A stretch of DNA of 64,000 nt, taken from the NCBI GenBank assembly GCA_017590115.1, contig JAGGNK010008670.1:3596001-3660000 (forward strand). Direction: 5' to 3'. This DNA is from Montifringilla adamsi (lineage: Eukaryota; Chordata; Aves; Passeriformes; Passeridae). Shown piece after piece: positions 51,314 through 62,400 of the stretch (within the stretch, counting starts at the first letter, position 1; every line of letters begins with the position of its first letter). Under the pieces are notes generated by a model, which had not been told where the DNA came from, did not search any database, and was given only the letters and a program-made list of their open reading frames with translations. The translations under genes were made by a program, and so were the position numbers.

Positions 51314-52154
51314 TTTTTATATTGTGATAAGTACTGGTAGCGCTTTTTGAAATATTGTTTAATGACTGCAATAAAGCAATGCTGAAAATCTGCTTCTACA
51401 TGCAGCTTGCACATGCATGGGGAGCCATAGATTTATTGCCGTGATCATGTGTTAGACAGTTGTGTTGATTCCTCCATATCTTCAGAAGCAAGTAATAATG
51501 ACAATTTTTGGAGGTAATAAAATTTCCTGTGTCTCTCGCATTAATGTGTTTCTATCACTGACTTCTTAGACGCATTTGGAAACAATCAAGTTCTTATTTT
51601 AAGGAGCCTTAAGATAAGGTATCTGTGAGCTCTGCACTTGGGGTAATTGATCACATTTGTTTCCTGTATGAAGGTTTGACTCCTCTTTCCCTTAAACTTG
51701 GCATGTTTCTCATTACCCCATGCCTTGTTAGCCCAGTAGAAACGTTCTGCCGTGGTGAGTGAAAACAGGGCGATACTATTACAGAGCACATCTAATCAGG
51801 GATGGCAGCCCTTCCCCATCTCCGGGACCCTCAGCACCCAGAATCTGCTCCACAGAGCCCTCCGAGGGAAACAGGGACATGCTGCTCTCCTGGCCACTCC
51901 AGCAGCACTTCTGCCCTCCAGGCTGCAGTCCTACATGGTGGTTGTGCTTCAGGAAGGGACCACAAACTCCAGAAAAAGATAGGAAGTGCACTCAGTCTGT
52001 TTTTCCTCCTGATGATAAAAGCGTCAGCTTTAAATTCAGGAAGCATCTTTTCCTTAGTTGTGAATTGCCACATGGTAGCACTTGACTGCAAGGGGGTTTT
52101 TAAGTTCACAGTACAACAGGGTTTACTTAAAAACAGCCCTGCTATTCACAGAGC

Positions 52155-52186
<32 letters not shown>

Positions 52187-54611
52187 CCATTAAACTTTTA
52201 AACTTGCTCACAACCAAAGGAAAAAATTAGGTTTTTTCATGGTCTGCCTTTACATTGGGTTTATTATGTTGGAGTGGATCATACGCTGCTTACGTTAAAG
52301 GAAAGTCATGGCACTGCATCTACTTTTACCAGCAGAGAATTTGTCCTCATTTATTTTGATTGAAAAACTGCTGTTATGTTACATTGTAAACGGACTGGTC
52401 CTGTTGCATGAAAAATGTGCAGCGCTGTATTTTTAATTTCCTCTCCTTTGCATTCCTTCTCCCCCTTTCCTACTAACAGTCGAAACAAGAAAACTTGAGC
52501 ATTTACCAGAAAGACAGAGAAGCAACTTTCCCTCTAAACTCAAAGCCATGTTTGTACATGAACCAGCAGGGAGGATTTTAATCAGGCCTTGCTGGCTCCA
52601 AGAAATCACCTACGGACAGCACAAAACTGCTGCAGGAAGAGAGGCTGGGAGGAGGCAGGCTTTAGGGGCATTTCATTTGACTTGCTGTAGACTTGTTTCT
52701 TGTAATATCTCATTTAAAGAGCCAGGGAGTTTTTACCTACTGAGAAAATGGCCTGTAACAGCCTTTAAAATTCCTGCAGCTGGCCAGGTTTGGTATTCCA
52801 AGGTAAAAGTCTCTTGCCACTAAGGGATCTGCAGTGCTTTCACTGAGTGTTCTTATATTCAAAAACTAATGTTGAAGTTATTATTAGCAACACTATCTTC
52901 ATCTCACTGAAGTTAATATTCAGAGTTGGCTACCACTGAAATATTTCAGTTTAGCAGAAAGCAAATACTTCATTAGGGAAATGTTAAACTCAGTGAGGGA
53001 TCATTACCAAGTTTAATTGATGGTAAAAAAAAATAAAACTACTAAGTGGGAAAGAAAATCCTGTACTCCTAGTGAAAATAGATCTCACCAAGAAATGAAA
53101 CATTTCTGGCTGTTTCTCCTTTGAATCCCCTTCTTTTCTAAATATGCTTTTCATGCTGTATCTCTGCAGCTCACTGTAATCTGCCTAATTTGTTCCCATG
53201 CTCTTTCTGGGCTGTCTTTCCTCTCTGACCACCTTGAGAACTTCACACATTGTCAACCTATCATAGGTGAAAGCTTTTGAAGATCTACTACTTTTCTCCA
53301 AGCCTAATAAGGTCAGCGACCTTTCAAGCTCTACTATTTCCTTTTCTATCATTAGCCTGATACGGGCATCAGCTACCTCTCAATTTTCTTCATCTCTTCA
53401 ATGCCTCACTTCTTCCTTTGGACACTGTCTAATTAGGAACTTAATTTCCTCTTCCCTGATGGAGTTTTTGATAATAGAAGGATCCTATTCACCCCTGAAA
53501 GACAGAGCAGCACCACGATTTCCTGCTCAGGGGTGTCTCCAGGTATGTTAATTAATTTTCATGGTGCCGGCTCTGCCACAAAACCACAAAGAGCAGCAGC
53601 TCCTGTAGGAAATCCACCATGGGGAACAGTCCTGCCCAAACTCAGCCAGGCTGAGCTTAGAGAGAAGGACTGCAATCATGGAAGTAGGCAAGGATGAGGC
53701 TTTGATGCCCTGCAGAGCCATTTTGCATTTCTGAGTTAGTACTGGCTTCTCTGTGGAAAAGGCACCAACTTCCACCAGCTTTAGGGAGACATTGTCACAT
53801 CCCCATTTCCCAGATCCACTGTGCTCCAGGAGAGGATCTGCCCCTACCCTATAGCCACGTGCCACAGCCATGACCTGTCCACTTTTCCTGCACACAAACC
53901 ACTGAGCACCTCAGTCACACGAAGGCAAAAAAGAGTCTGGGAGGAGCCCAGTATTTTTCTTTTCCAGAAGTGAAATTTTTAAAGTAATTCCAAAAAGTGC
54001 CCCCTTTTTTTTTTTTTTTTCATAAGCAATTATGGGCAAGGGAAATGCATTCTGTGGGAAAATCTTCATGCTAATTTAAAAGCAAAATGCTGTCCAAATA
54101 AACAGCCTTTCACCTCTTGCTGCACTATTAAGGAAATTTATGATTTGTTCAGTTTTCTTTAGCGTTTTTACTGCATTTTTCTTTCCACAGAGTCACTGAC
54201 TGCTCTGCCATGAGCCATGCCCTTCCTCCCCAGCCAGGGCATGTGCCAGGGCTGCTCTGCCATCCTTAATGCACTGAGAAATTTTTGGTAGGAAACCTAT
54301 AACACATCTATGCCCGCCTCTGTTGGCTTGCATAGCAAGTGCTGGGAGCAGAGCTGTGCTGGGGTTGCTGGCCTTGCTTCAGGAAGATACTTGGCAGCAT
54401 CTAGCATGTCTGTCTGGGAAATTTGGGCAGTTTCTGCCCAGTGCTTGATGAGAGAGATGCCAGAGCTGCTCTAGGGATGCAGAGCTGGCAGAGACAAGGA
54501 CACAGCGCAGGGCAAATGCTCCCACACTGCCACCCTGGGACAAGGAGGCAAGAAACAGGAGACTGACTCGGGAATTCCCTCCCCTTCTCCCCATCAGTGC
54601 CTCTTTTCTCA
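51314..54611. other. Gene-free unique noncoding DNA
   Basis: No gene is supported. Frames at 51759-52085, 51802-52230 and 51831-52109 overlap in different frames and strands; one reads straight into the poly(A) run as polylysine, which shows they are chance frames. A T tract of about 15 lies near 54005-54020. The GC-richer 54180-54600 section is unrecognised. Confidence 0.65.
52159..52185 (+). repeat. Poly(A) run of 27
   Basis: Twenty-seven uninterrupted A residues. No retrogene body, target-site duplication or polyadenylation signal close upstream supports a retroposed origin. Confidence 0.95.
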
Positions 54612-54806
54612 GGGGTTGGTTGTTTTGTTTTGGGTTTTTGGTTGTTTTTTTTTTGTTTTTTTTTGGTTTTTTTTGTTTTGTTTTGTTTTGGTGTGGGGTT
54701 TTTTTTGGGTTTTTTTGTGTTTGTTTTTTTTTTTTTTGTTTTTGGGGGGTTTTTTTGTTTGTTTTTTTGGGGTTTTTTTTATTTTTGGTTTTTTTTTTGT
54801 GGTTGG
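54612..54806 (+). repeat. Strand-asymmetric G/T low-complexity tract
   Basis: Over about 195 bases the + strand contains only G and T, apart from a single A at 54781. There is no fixed unit; runs of two to fifteen or so T are separated by one to six G (for example GTTTTGTTTTGTTTTGG). G runs of three or more are too far apart for a standard quadruplex. Long open frames across it on both strands are phenylalanine- or lysine-rich artefacts. Confidence 0.95.
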
Positions 54807-55650
54807 CGGTAAACACAAAAACATCTATTCAAAAAACCAAAACCAAACCAGCAAAGCCTGCAGCCTGCTTGTCTTGTGCTAGGGACAGTTCTGAGGCCAA
54901 ACCGCACAATATTGGGGCAGAATACAAACACGAGGTTTCCAATCCCCTCGTACTGATCCTCTCTTGGTCATTCCCAGTCTCTTCTGTGACATAACCCAAC
55001 ACAAGACCCCATGTCCCCAGCAGAAAGCATCACCTCCTGCTGTCAGCACAGCCCCTCCACGCTGGGAGGAAGGGGATGCCACGGGCTCAGGCTCTGGAGT
55101 GGGATTGGGGCACCCAGGGTCCCTGCCTCGCTCACCCCAGGGTCCCCTGGGCTCCCCAGTGCTGGGCAGACCCCTCCCCATACTCAACCTGCCCTCGTGC
55201 CTGGCAAAAATCTTGTTCAAAAGTGACACATGCAGTGGGGATTTGTTATTCCAATATTTTCTTTTTGAAAGCCTCAAAAATTTAGAGGCGAGACTCCCCC
55301 CGATCCCTCACCAGCACCAAGGCATTCCTTTCCCTCTTGCACACCTATATCTCAAAATGACCACGTTCCCACACAAATTTTAAAATTTATCTACAAAGTT
55401 TCCTATTAATCTTTTACCACTGGAGTAAAACACTCCCTTCCCCAGTGTCAAAACAGAAACAACCATGAGACCGTGTGGTGCATCCAGGAATGTTTTGTGC
55501 CCCTGCACGCCTGTGTTTGTGCATTTTTTCCTTCCTTTCTCAAGCCAGGGTTTGAGATTTGAGTTATTCTGCAAACAAGACCCAAGAGAGACACAATTAG
55601 ACTCCCCTGGAGACTGACCCCTTATAGTGCCCACCTGTAGCCGGACCCAG
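54807..55650. other. Gene-free noncoding DNA, partly GC-rich
   Basis: A GC-rich segment at about 54990-55200 supports overlapping frames of up to 139 codons in several reading frames, including 132 codons antisense. None shows a recognisable domain. No CpG-island-like density is seen. Confidence 0.6.
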
Positions 55651-56300
55651 ATAGCATCCCAGTGCAATGAATTAGCACTCTAAGCTGATTAGAGCAGCTC
55701 TGCACAACTCTATTTTATTGACACAATGAAGAGAGGACAGAAAAGGGCCTGAAATGAGAAAATCATTTCCATGCTGACTGAATTAAAAGAACAAAAGAGC
55801 TCCTTGCAGTTGCAGCATTCAATTTGTCAGAAAAAAAGGAAGCCACTTAATGGATCACAATAGATCTGAGCAGACAGATGAAATTTAAAACTTCGGCATG
55901 AGTGCGATTACCAGCTAAACATATTCTCAATCATTTCCTCCATATGCATAATTTAGTTGGATTGTTTACTTCGAGGGTTTGTTGGGGGGAGTTTTTTTGC
56001 AAAAACACTATGTGAGATGTTATCTCCTAAGTGTCTTTGCATCCCATTTTTCCCAGCCCGGAAGGTTGTTGTGTTGGCCGGTAATACATTTTGTTGTAAC
56101 ACAAATTGCACTAAATTGTGGCTGCCTACGTTTGCCTTTCTCCCCTGCCTCTAGAAGTAAATTAATATTTCCAGTGTATGGAAACAAATAATGCAAGATC
56201 ATCTTATTCCAAAGCAGACCTAAATTGATTATAAATCACATGCATTATTCTGCTCTGCTTCCAGGAGAACAAACATACTGCAACTCCTATTCTAGCAAAA
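55650..56300. promoter_or_regulatory. Candidate conserved noncoding element (strongest by texture)
   Basis: The block is free of simple repeats and dense in developmental-type motifs. GCAATGAATTAGCAC near 55664 is followed by CTGATTAG near 55685 and the palindrome AGAGCAGCTCT at 55691-55701. TTAATGGATCACAATAG lies near 55847, GTGCGATTACC near 55902, and CCATATGCATAATTTAG near 55940 (a POU/homeodomain-type string). TAAATTAATATTT follows near 56159 and AAATTGATTATAAATCAC near 56222. This composition is typical of deeply conserved vertebrate enhancers. I could not align it, so conservation is predicted, not shown. Confidence 0.35.
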
Positions 56301-57462
56301 TATATTAGTTTGTGCCACTATAAACAGCCTTCTCATTAAATTTAGGCTTAAGCTAACAGTAATAAGACAAGAATACAGACTATTAAGGGGTTTCTCTGAA
56401 TGATATATATAATTACTTACAAAAGAGATATGCAATTTACTTTAGCATTTTCAAATCAAAATCTACTAACCCGTAGAAGGAAATATACCTTTAAAATAAA
56501 GCTGTGAAACAAATTGAAAACATCAGTATTTTAGGCTCCCTGTCCTCTAATTATGTAAAAGCTTGAATCTGAGTCTGTCCTAATTCAAAAGGGAAAATCA
56601 ATTGCATCTATAAAAATACTTGACTTTCCCAGATTATATTTTCTACATAATGAAGTATTAAAAGAAGAAAACGGCAAGCACAGTCCTGCAAGTATATTGG
56701 CATATAAATAACGTCACCTCCCTGCATATTCCTTGAAAGCTAAATATTTTGGGTTACGGAGAAGGGAGCCCTTTCTTTTTCTACACAAAATTTTAAAATC
56801 TTATATCTTGTTACAATATTTACAAATCAAATATCTCTTTCAGACTCAAAATTCAAAACAAAAGTCATTTTCTGAGCCTCATTATGACTTCAGAGCATCT
56901 GAATTCAGAGCATTTACATTGATTTGCCCTGACATATATTTTTATTTTTCTGAGCATGTTTTAATCAGTTCACTTGATGTCCTTTTTACTATTCAGCTTG
57001 CAATTTTACCAGCTTGTTTGCATCTAATTTTGAGGTTTAAAAAAACCCAAAAAAACAGTAAAGGAATTATAATTGCTTATAACTCCCCTGTTTTGAAGCT
57101 GATACCCTGCTAAAGAGAAAACCAAGCTGAGCACGGGCAAGGTTTACTTCTGCTGGCTGCTATTACTGATTTGCCTAAGCACTTCACAGGGGTAAATACC
57201 CAAATCATTCAGGGAATGACTGACACACTCTGACATGTGGTTAACAGCCTTACCCTGTGCTTTGCCTCTACAAATCTCACTGATGCCAACATAACCTTCC
57301 AAATATTTCAGATAATCATTTTCCCCCTACTCTTAAAAAAACTTTTACAGCCACGTCTGAACCATTCAAAGGATCCCTGATTGGAAAGGTTACTGTAACC
57401 ATTTATTTTTTCATCCTTTATTTTTTTTTAACCTCCCAACTGATTGAGCTAAGAGTTTTTTC
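56301..57462. other. Gene-free AT-rich noncoding DNA
   Basis: The 126-codon frame at 56733-57113 is unrecognised and hydrophobic/aromatic in the way that AT-rich noncoding DNA commonly is. No repeats are identified beyond short A and T runs. Confidence 0.65.
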
Positions 57463-57608
57463 CATATATATAGATATAAAATAAATAAAAATAAATATAT
57501 ATTTAAATATCTGTATAGAAATAAATATATTTTAATATATATATATATAAATATCTATTACAATATATATGTATGAAATAAAAAAATATATATTATAATA
57601 ATTTTTAA
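57463..57608. repeat. AT-rich low-complexity tract
   Basis: About 145 bases made almost entirely of A and T, dominated by TA dinucleotides and AAATA/TAAATAT strings, with only scattered C or G. It could unwind easily or act as a matrix-attachment-type sequence, but that is not shown. It directly precedes the palindrome-bearing block at 57640. Confidence 0.95.
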
Positions 57609-57639
57609 AGGCCATGCATGAAGCTTGGGGATATTTTAG

Positions 57640-58030
57640 CAAACTCAACGTAGTGTAACTTTGCTGACAGCCTGTCACATTTCACTGACTGTCTGTCTGG
57701 GATCCTGCGATAACATCTGCATTCACTCAGGGCGAGAGCTTACCCTAAGACAAAAAAGTGGGTCCTGCCACATAATGCTCCATCATTCTGTCAGTTCTGA
57801 CATGGCATCTGAATTTTTTTGAATCACTAAACACTTTTGGGACTCTGGTCCTTATTATCTTTCCTTAGTTTCTATACTCGCTCGGCAATGCTGAAAAATG
57901 TAAAATGTGCAAACAAGGTAGTGGACGGCTCGGGCTTTTTGTCGTCTAATCCTCAGCCCCTCATTCATGCTCACTGTTAATCTCTTAAGACATTATAAAA
58001 CTGTTAGACAAAGAAATGTGAATACCTCTG
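57640..58030. promoter_or_regulatory. Candidate regulatory block with paired TGACAG palindromes
   Basis: Two perfect palindromes built on the same half-site lie 124 bases apart. TGACAG-C-CTGTCA is at 57665-57677 and TGTCAG-TT-CTGACA at 57789-57802. TGACAG/CTGTCA is the core recognised by TALE homeodomain proteins (MEIS, PREP, TGIF families). CCTGCGATAAC near 57704 and GTGGACGGCTCGGGC near 57921 add rare CpGs. There is no repeat content inside the block. Confidence 0.35.
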
Positions 58031-61000
58031 CTTCTAAGCAGAATGGGAGGAAACCAAGGAAAATCTGGATCATGCTAAGCTTTTCTTTTCACCACAAAAA
58101 ATGGTAACTTAAACCTGTTGCATCAAATTATTTATAATTCCCAACACTAAGGCTGGGATTTTTTTTTTTTTCTTCCTCAGCATTGCAGAGCGAGCCTGGC
58201 AATATCACAGGAGGAGGAACAGTACCACTGAGCCTTTCCAAACACATCAAATGTGTAAGTTACACACAAAAAAAAAAATTCTACAAAGCCCATGAGAATA
58301 TGGGCAAATTGGGTTTTAATCCCTCTGCTGCTTTTTGCTCAGCATGGCACAGGGCTCATCATGCTGTCAGGGCTGCTGGAGACCACTTTGGGGGATTTCT
58401 GTGCTGCAGAAGGAGCAGGGGCTGGGGTTTGCTGGTGGGGATGCTGGATGGGACAAGGCACGAGTGCCTCCAGGCTGGCTGAAGCTTTCCTGCCTGGATG
58501 GGACCAGGGCCCCATTTCACATTAATCCAGCTCTGTTTGGAGCCGTCTGCTATTTCAGGTCATCATTTCACTCCTCCTGACTCCCACTGCTGCGGGGGTA
58601 TTAGCATGGGGACAAAAGCTGCTCAAGCACCTATTCTAAATCCTTTCAAACTCAAACACACTAAAAAATCACACCCAAAAATGATACTCTTGCAATCAGC
58701 TAAATTTTATTCAGGAATGCTGGGGCTGAAAACCAGAATTTTCATTTTCTACTTCTGCATTGTTGTCATGGGTGGTGGGATCAGATAGTCCAGTCTTAAA
58801 ATTGCTCCAGAAGCACAAAAGTATTCGAATGCAAATGCCAAACAAGTCACTCTCCCTGAGCTAAATACCTACCACGAGGGTTTCTTTACTCACAGAAGCT
58901 TCTGTTAAAGTCATAATCTTCAAATAATTATTTAAACTATTGTGAAATCTGCCTAAAACATGTTTTATTCATCTCTGTTTGCATTAGTGTGAGGGAAAAG
59001 GGCTTTAATGAGGGAAGTTGAGATGTTGCCTTTTTTGCAACAATGCCAGCCATCAAATTGGTGAGATGACTTGAGAAAATCAGCTTTTGAAAGGGAATAA
59101 TGAGGGTCCATACTGGTAGGGATTGAGCTGCTCTGCTAAGGTTGGAACTGATGATATTTCAAGCATGGGGAAGTGTTTGTGGGAAGGAATGAGCAAACTG
59201 TGTCCACAACAGGGAGAAAGCCCCAAGCTTAAATTAACTGAGAGACACCAAAATCTTGACATGAGGAGAGCTGAGGAAGGAAAAGATGCAGTAGAAAACT
59301 AAAATATATGCAGCCACTAAAAGACAATCAGAGCTGGTTAGCAAACCATGTGCCCAGCCAGTGCTGGAGGCAGTTATGGCAGTGACCTGCTGAAAAATAA
59401 ATTGAGGAAGATGAGGGCCAGATATAAAGGGCAGGGATAGATGGGACATACAAAAGATTGGAAGAAGCTGAGAAGAAGGATGTTTTTCACAAGACTGAAC
59501 AAGGATTCCTGCTGACTCCAAGGTTTTGGGACAACGTGGAGAAGAGCAGCAGCAGTTATGAGAGGAGGAGAACAGGGAGAAGGAAGTAAAGAGAAGTGCA
59601 CAGCCCAGGGTCAGCAGGTAGATGAAAACACAATTTGAGACCACAGATCTACAAAAAAATAATAAAATACCTCTTCACACAGTCTTAACTGGGGGGAAAT
59701 GGTAAAATACTGCTCTCTGTGCAAGAGAGGTGTGTATCAAAGGCAAGGCATTGAGCACATTGCTGCTCACCTTGGCTATCAACACCATTTTGCTCTGCAT
59801 GCGCAGAGGGTTTGGTAGGGTCATTTCTGGGTTTTGCATTCAAGACAGAAAAATTGTTTTCCCTCCTCCTTGTTAGCTGCTCATTTGTCTGCCTACACAT
59901 GAACATATTCTAAACAGGAAGATGCCAAGTTAAGACTGGAAAGCAAAATCACTTTTTCTATATTCACATGCAAATTTTGCCTTATTTGAAGGTTATCACT
60001 AGATCAGTACTTACAATTTACCTTTATAGAATCTTTTCTGTAAATGCAATAATGCTGAAGCTTTCCCATCCCCAAACTTCTATTTTCCCCTCCAGGAGAG
60101 CTTTACCTTTTTTTTTGCACAAAATCAACATTACTACCACAGTTTTTAAATACCTCAACCACAAACCTCTTTGAAAACGTTAATATCCAGATTTATTTTT
60201 TAGTAAAACACCCGCATAACAAACAGCCACATTTTTGGAAAGCCCATTTGGCCACGTGAGGCTGTTTCAAGAAGACAGGAGGGCGCTGAAGGCTCCTTCT
60301 GGAAACCCCGAGCAGCTCCACACCAGGTCCCCAGCTCAGCCCACTCTGTGCCTGTTGCCAATACACTTCATCAAGTTAAGACTAAGAACAACACTTTGGG
60401 AAACCCACTATACACCAGAGCCCCCTTACACCATAGGCTTCACCTGATGAAATGTTATGCTTTTTGTGGGCTCTTTTACATCTTTCCACACTAAACACGA
60501 GGTCTGTGCTGTAAAAGGAAGGGCCACTTAACATTTGTATTTCTTTCCCAAATTAATGAGTATTGTATGTACCAAAGGTAGCACAATCACCTAAAGTCAG
60601 GCAGGATTGTGACAATCTCTGTCCTCACTCCTGTGCATGCCACCTACCATTCAGCCAGGAAATATGAGGGCTGTCACGACAATAAAGCTCCATATTAATC
60701 CTCTCTGAGGTAGAAATACCCTATTAGCCAATTGCTATTTTCTGGTTTTATTTCCAAATAAGTATACTCTTTTATTTACCCGATGAACATATCCTAATCT
60801 GCAGGCTCTAGCAAACAAAATTCGGGCATTTATTTTGTTTTTCAGGTTTTGTGATGTCTTCGCTAGACCAAACGCCCAGATTGCAATGTTATTGTTAAAC
60901 ATCAAACCTCAGTGCTGTGTCCTCTGCAGAGCATGTGTTCATCTGGGTTAATAAGCATCTTGGCATACCCCAACTCCTGTGTTCATTTGCTTCTGTTTAA

Positions 61001-61339
61001 TGACGACCATCTCCTCCTGCCCACATGTATGCTCGTCTCTCCACTGCTTGTTGAGCCATCAAGACACACCTTTGTTTCATTTAGTATGCAATTTTCACCT
61101 CTGACCCAAGAAACTAGTCTTAGGCTTCCTGAACTTTATTGCCTGTTAATAGACTGCTGGCTCTCTTTTCAGCAGTCATAGAAATGGTGGAGAGACATTT
61201 AATTGAAAAGAGGGACAAAGCTAGAGCCTGAAAGGCAAAGTCAGTAGGGTTTAAACAAAAAAAAAAAAAAAAAAAAAATCCAGCAATAATATGTTTGAGG
61301 AGGTTTGGATATTCTTTACAAGTTCGTGGCTCTTTACAC
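58031..61339. other. Gene-free unique noncoding DNA
   Basis: No gene is supported. The GC-richer 58330-58600 stretch carries three overlapping frames with no recognisable product. The 136-codon frame at 59234-59644 (-) reads a purine-rich + strand and is hydrophobic and serine-rich, as such antisense frames usually are. T13 lies near 58150-58162 and A22 at 61257-61278. The 60760-61190 stretch has conserved-element-like texture but no single strong motif. Confidence 0.6.
61257..61278 (+). repeat. Poly(A) run of 22
   Basis: Twenty-two uninterrupted A residues following GTTTAAAC, with no associated element recognised. Confidence 0.95.
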
Positions 61340-62400
61340 AAATAAGAAAGACATCATTGATTTAATTATCTTCCCGGGGAACAATGGTGTAATACCCTGA
61401 ATGGTGCTAAATGATTGATCTGGTAATTCATCTTCTGCTAACAGCTATCTATGCATTTTGTTTCTCTCCAGCCCTCAGCCCGATGACATTAGCAGCAATG
61501 TCACGGAGCAGTGCTGGGCTTTCATAAAACACCCACAGATGCTCTTTCCTGCCAGTGTTTAGGGGACACATGGTTATAATTTTGTCTGTATTTCTTTGTC
61601 GTAGATTACTTTTCACTACATCTGTTCAATTAAAACAGAAAAAAGCAAGACACAGCTAGAGCCCATCAGCTTTATATCAGAAGAAGCCTGTTAATGAAAT
61701 AGGGAGATTTAATTTTGTAAGTGTTCTGATGGGCGCGAGATGCCTTTATGTTTTTTCAGAAGTTCTGTTTGGTGAATAGTTAGGAAAGGACATTATTACA
61801 GCATAAGGATATTATTGTGCACAGAAAGGCATTATTAAAAGTGATTTATTGTCCTATGTTAGGAAACTTATAGGAAAAGTCTGATAATATATTAAACTTG
61901 TTTATTATGGACTTCATATAATTTTTGAATAATGCTGCTTTTTCTTTTGACAAGAGCAATAAACTCTGCTGATATAGACATACGTTGATTATCCCGAGTC
62001 AACTGTGTTGCTTAAAGAAACATGCCCAAACAATCAGCTTCTGACAGCTGCATCTCTTGTTATTTACAATAGCCATCACAGTAATAACTCACCATTTCTA
62101 TATTAATAAGGCAGTGAAATTTATTATGATGGTATTGAAAAGTTATTAAGTACTGCATCCCAAGTGACAAAGTACCACAGCACTGTCACTATCCAAAAGC
62201 AGTTGCCCATCCATCACAAAGCTTTCCAGATGGTCCTGCATCTTTATCGCTCCCAGGTTGGTGACATCACCTGTTCACCCACTCAAAATTGATGATGAAA
62301 GCAAACAGATCTATCTTACTTACATTTACCAAATCAATTTAATTTTACAGGCCGTGGCTTAGTGACATATTGACTGTTTTCCTTAATGGCATCTACTGTA
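61340..62400. promoter_or_regulatory. Candidate conserved noncoding element cluster
   Basis: The stretch is almost free of open frames and simple repeats. ACAATGG (SOX type) lies at 61381-61387. TGATTGAT, a PBX-type string, lies at 61412-61419, followed by GGTAATTCATC. CTGATGGGCGCGAGATGCC near 61727 holds rare CpGs. GTGATTTATTGTCC near 61841 and TTTATTATGGAC near 61900 resemble HOX/CDX-type sites. CATACGTTGATTATCCCGAG near 61980 adds further structure. Together with the blocks at 55650 and 57640 this suggests a regulatory-dense region, as an inference. Confidence 0.3.

Noticed and set aside
51802..52230. 142-codon frame ending in a polylysine run
   Set aside because: The lysines come from reading the poly(A) tract, and two other frames overlap it. 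It is not a gene.
54597..54994. Several long low-complexity open frames (F/G-rich on +, K/N/T-rich on -)
   Set aside because: They are produced by the G/T tract lacking stop codons and do not represent proteins.
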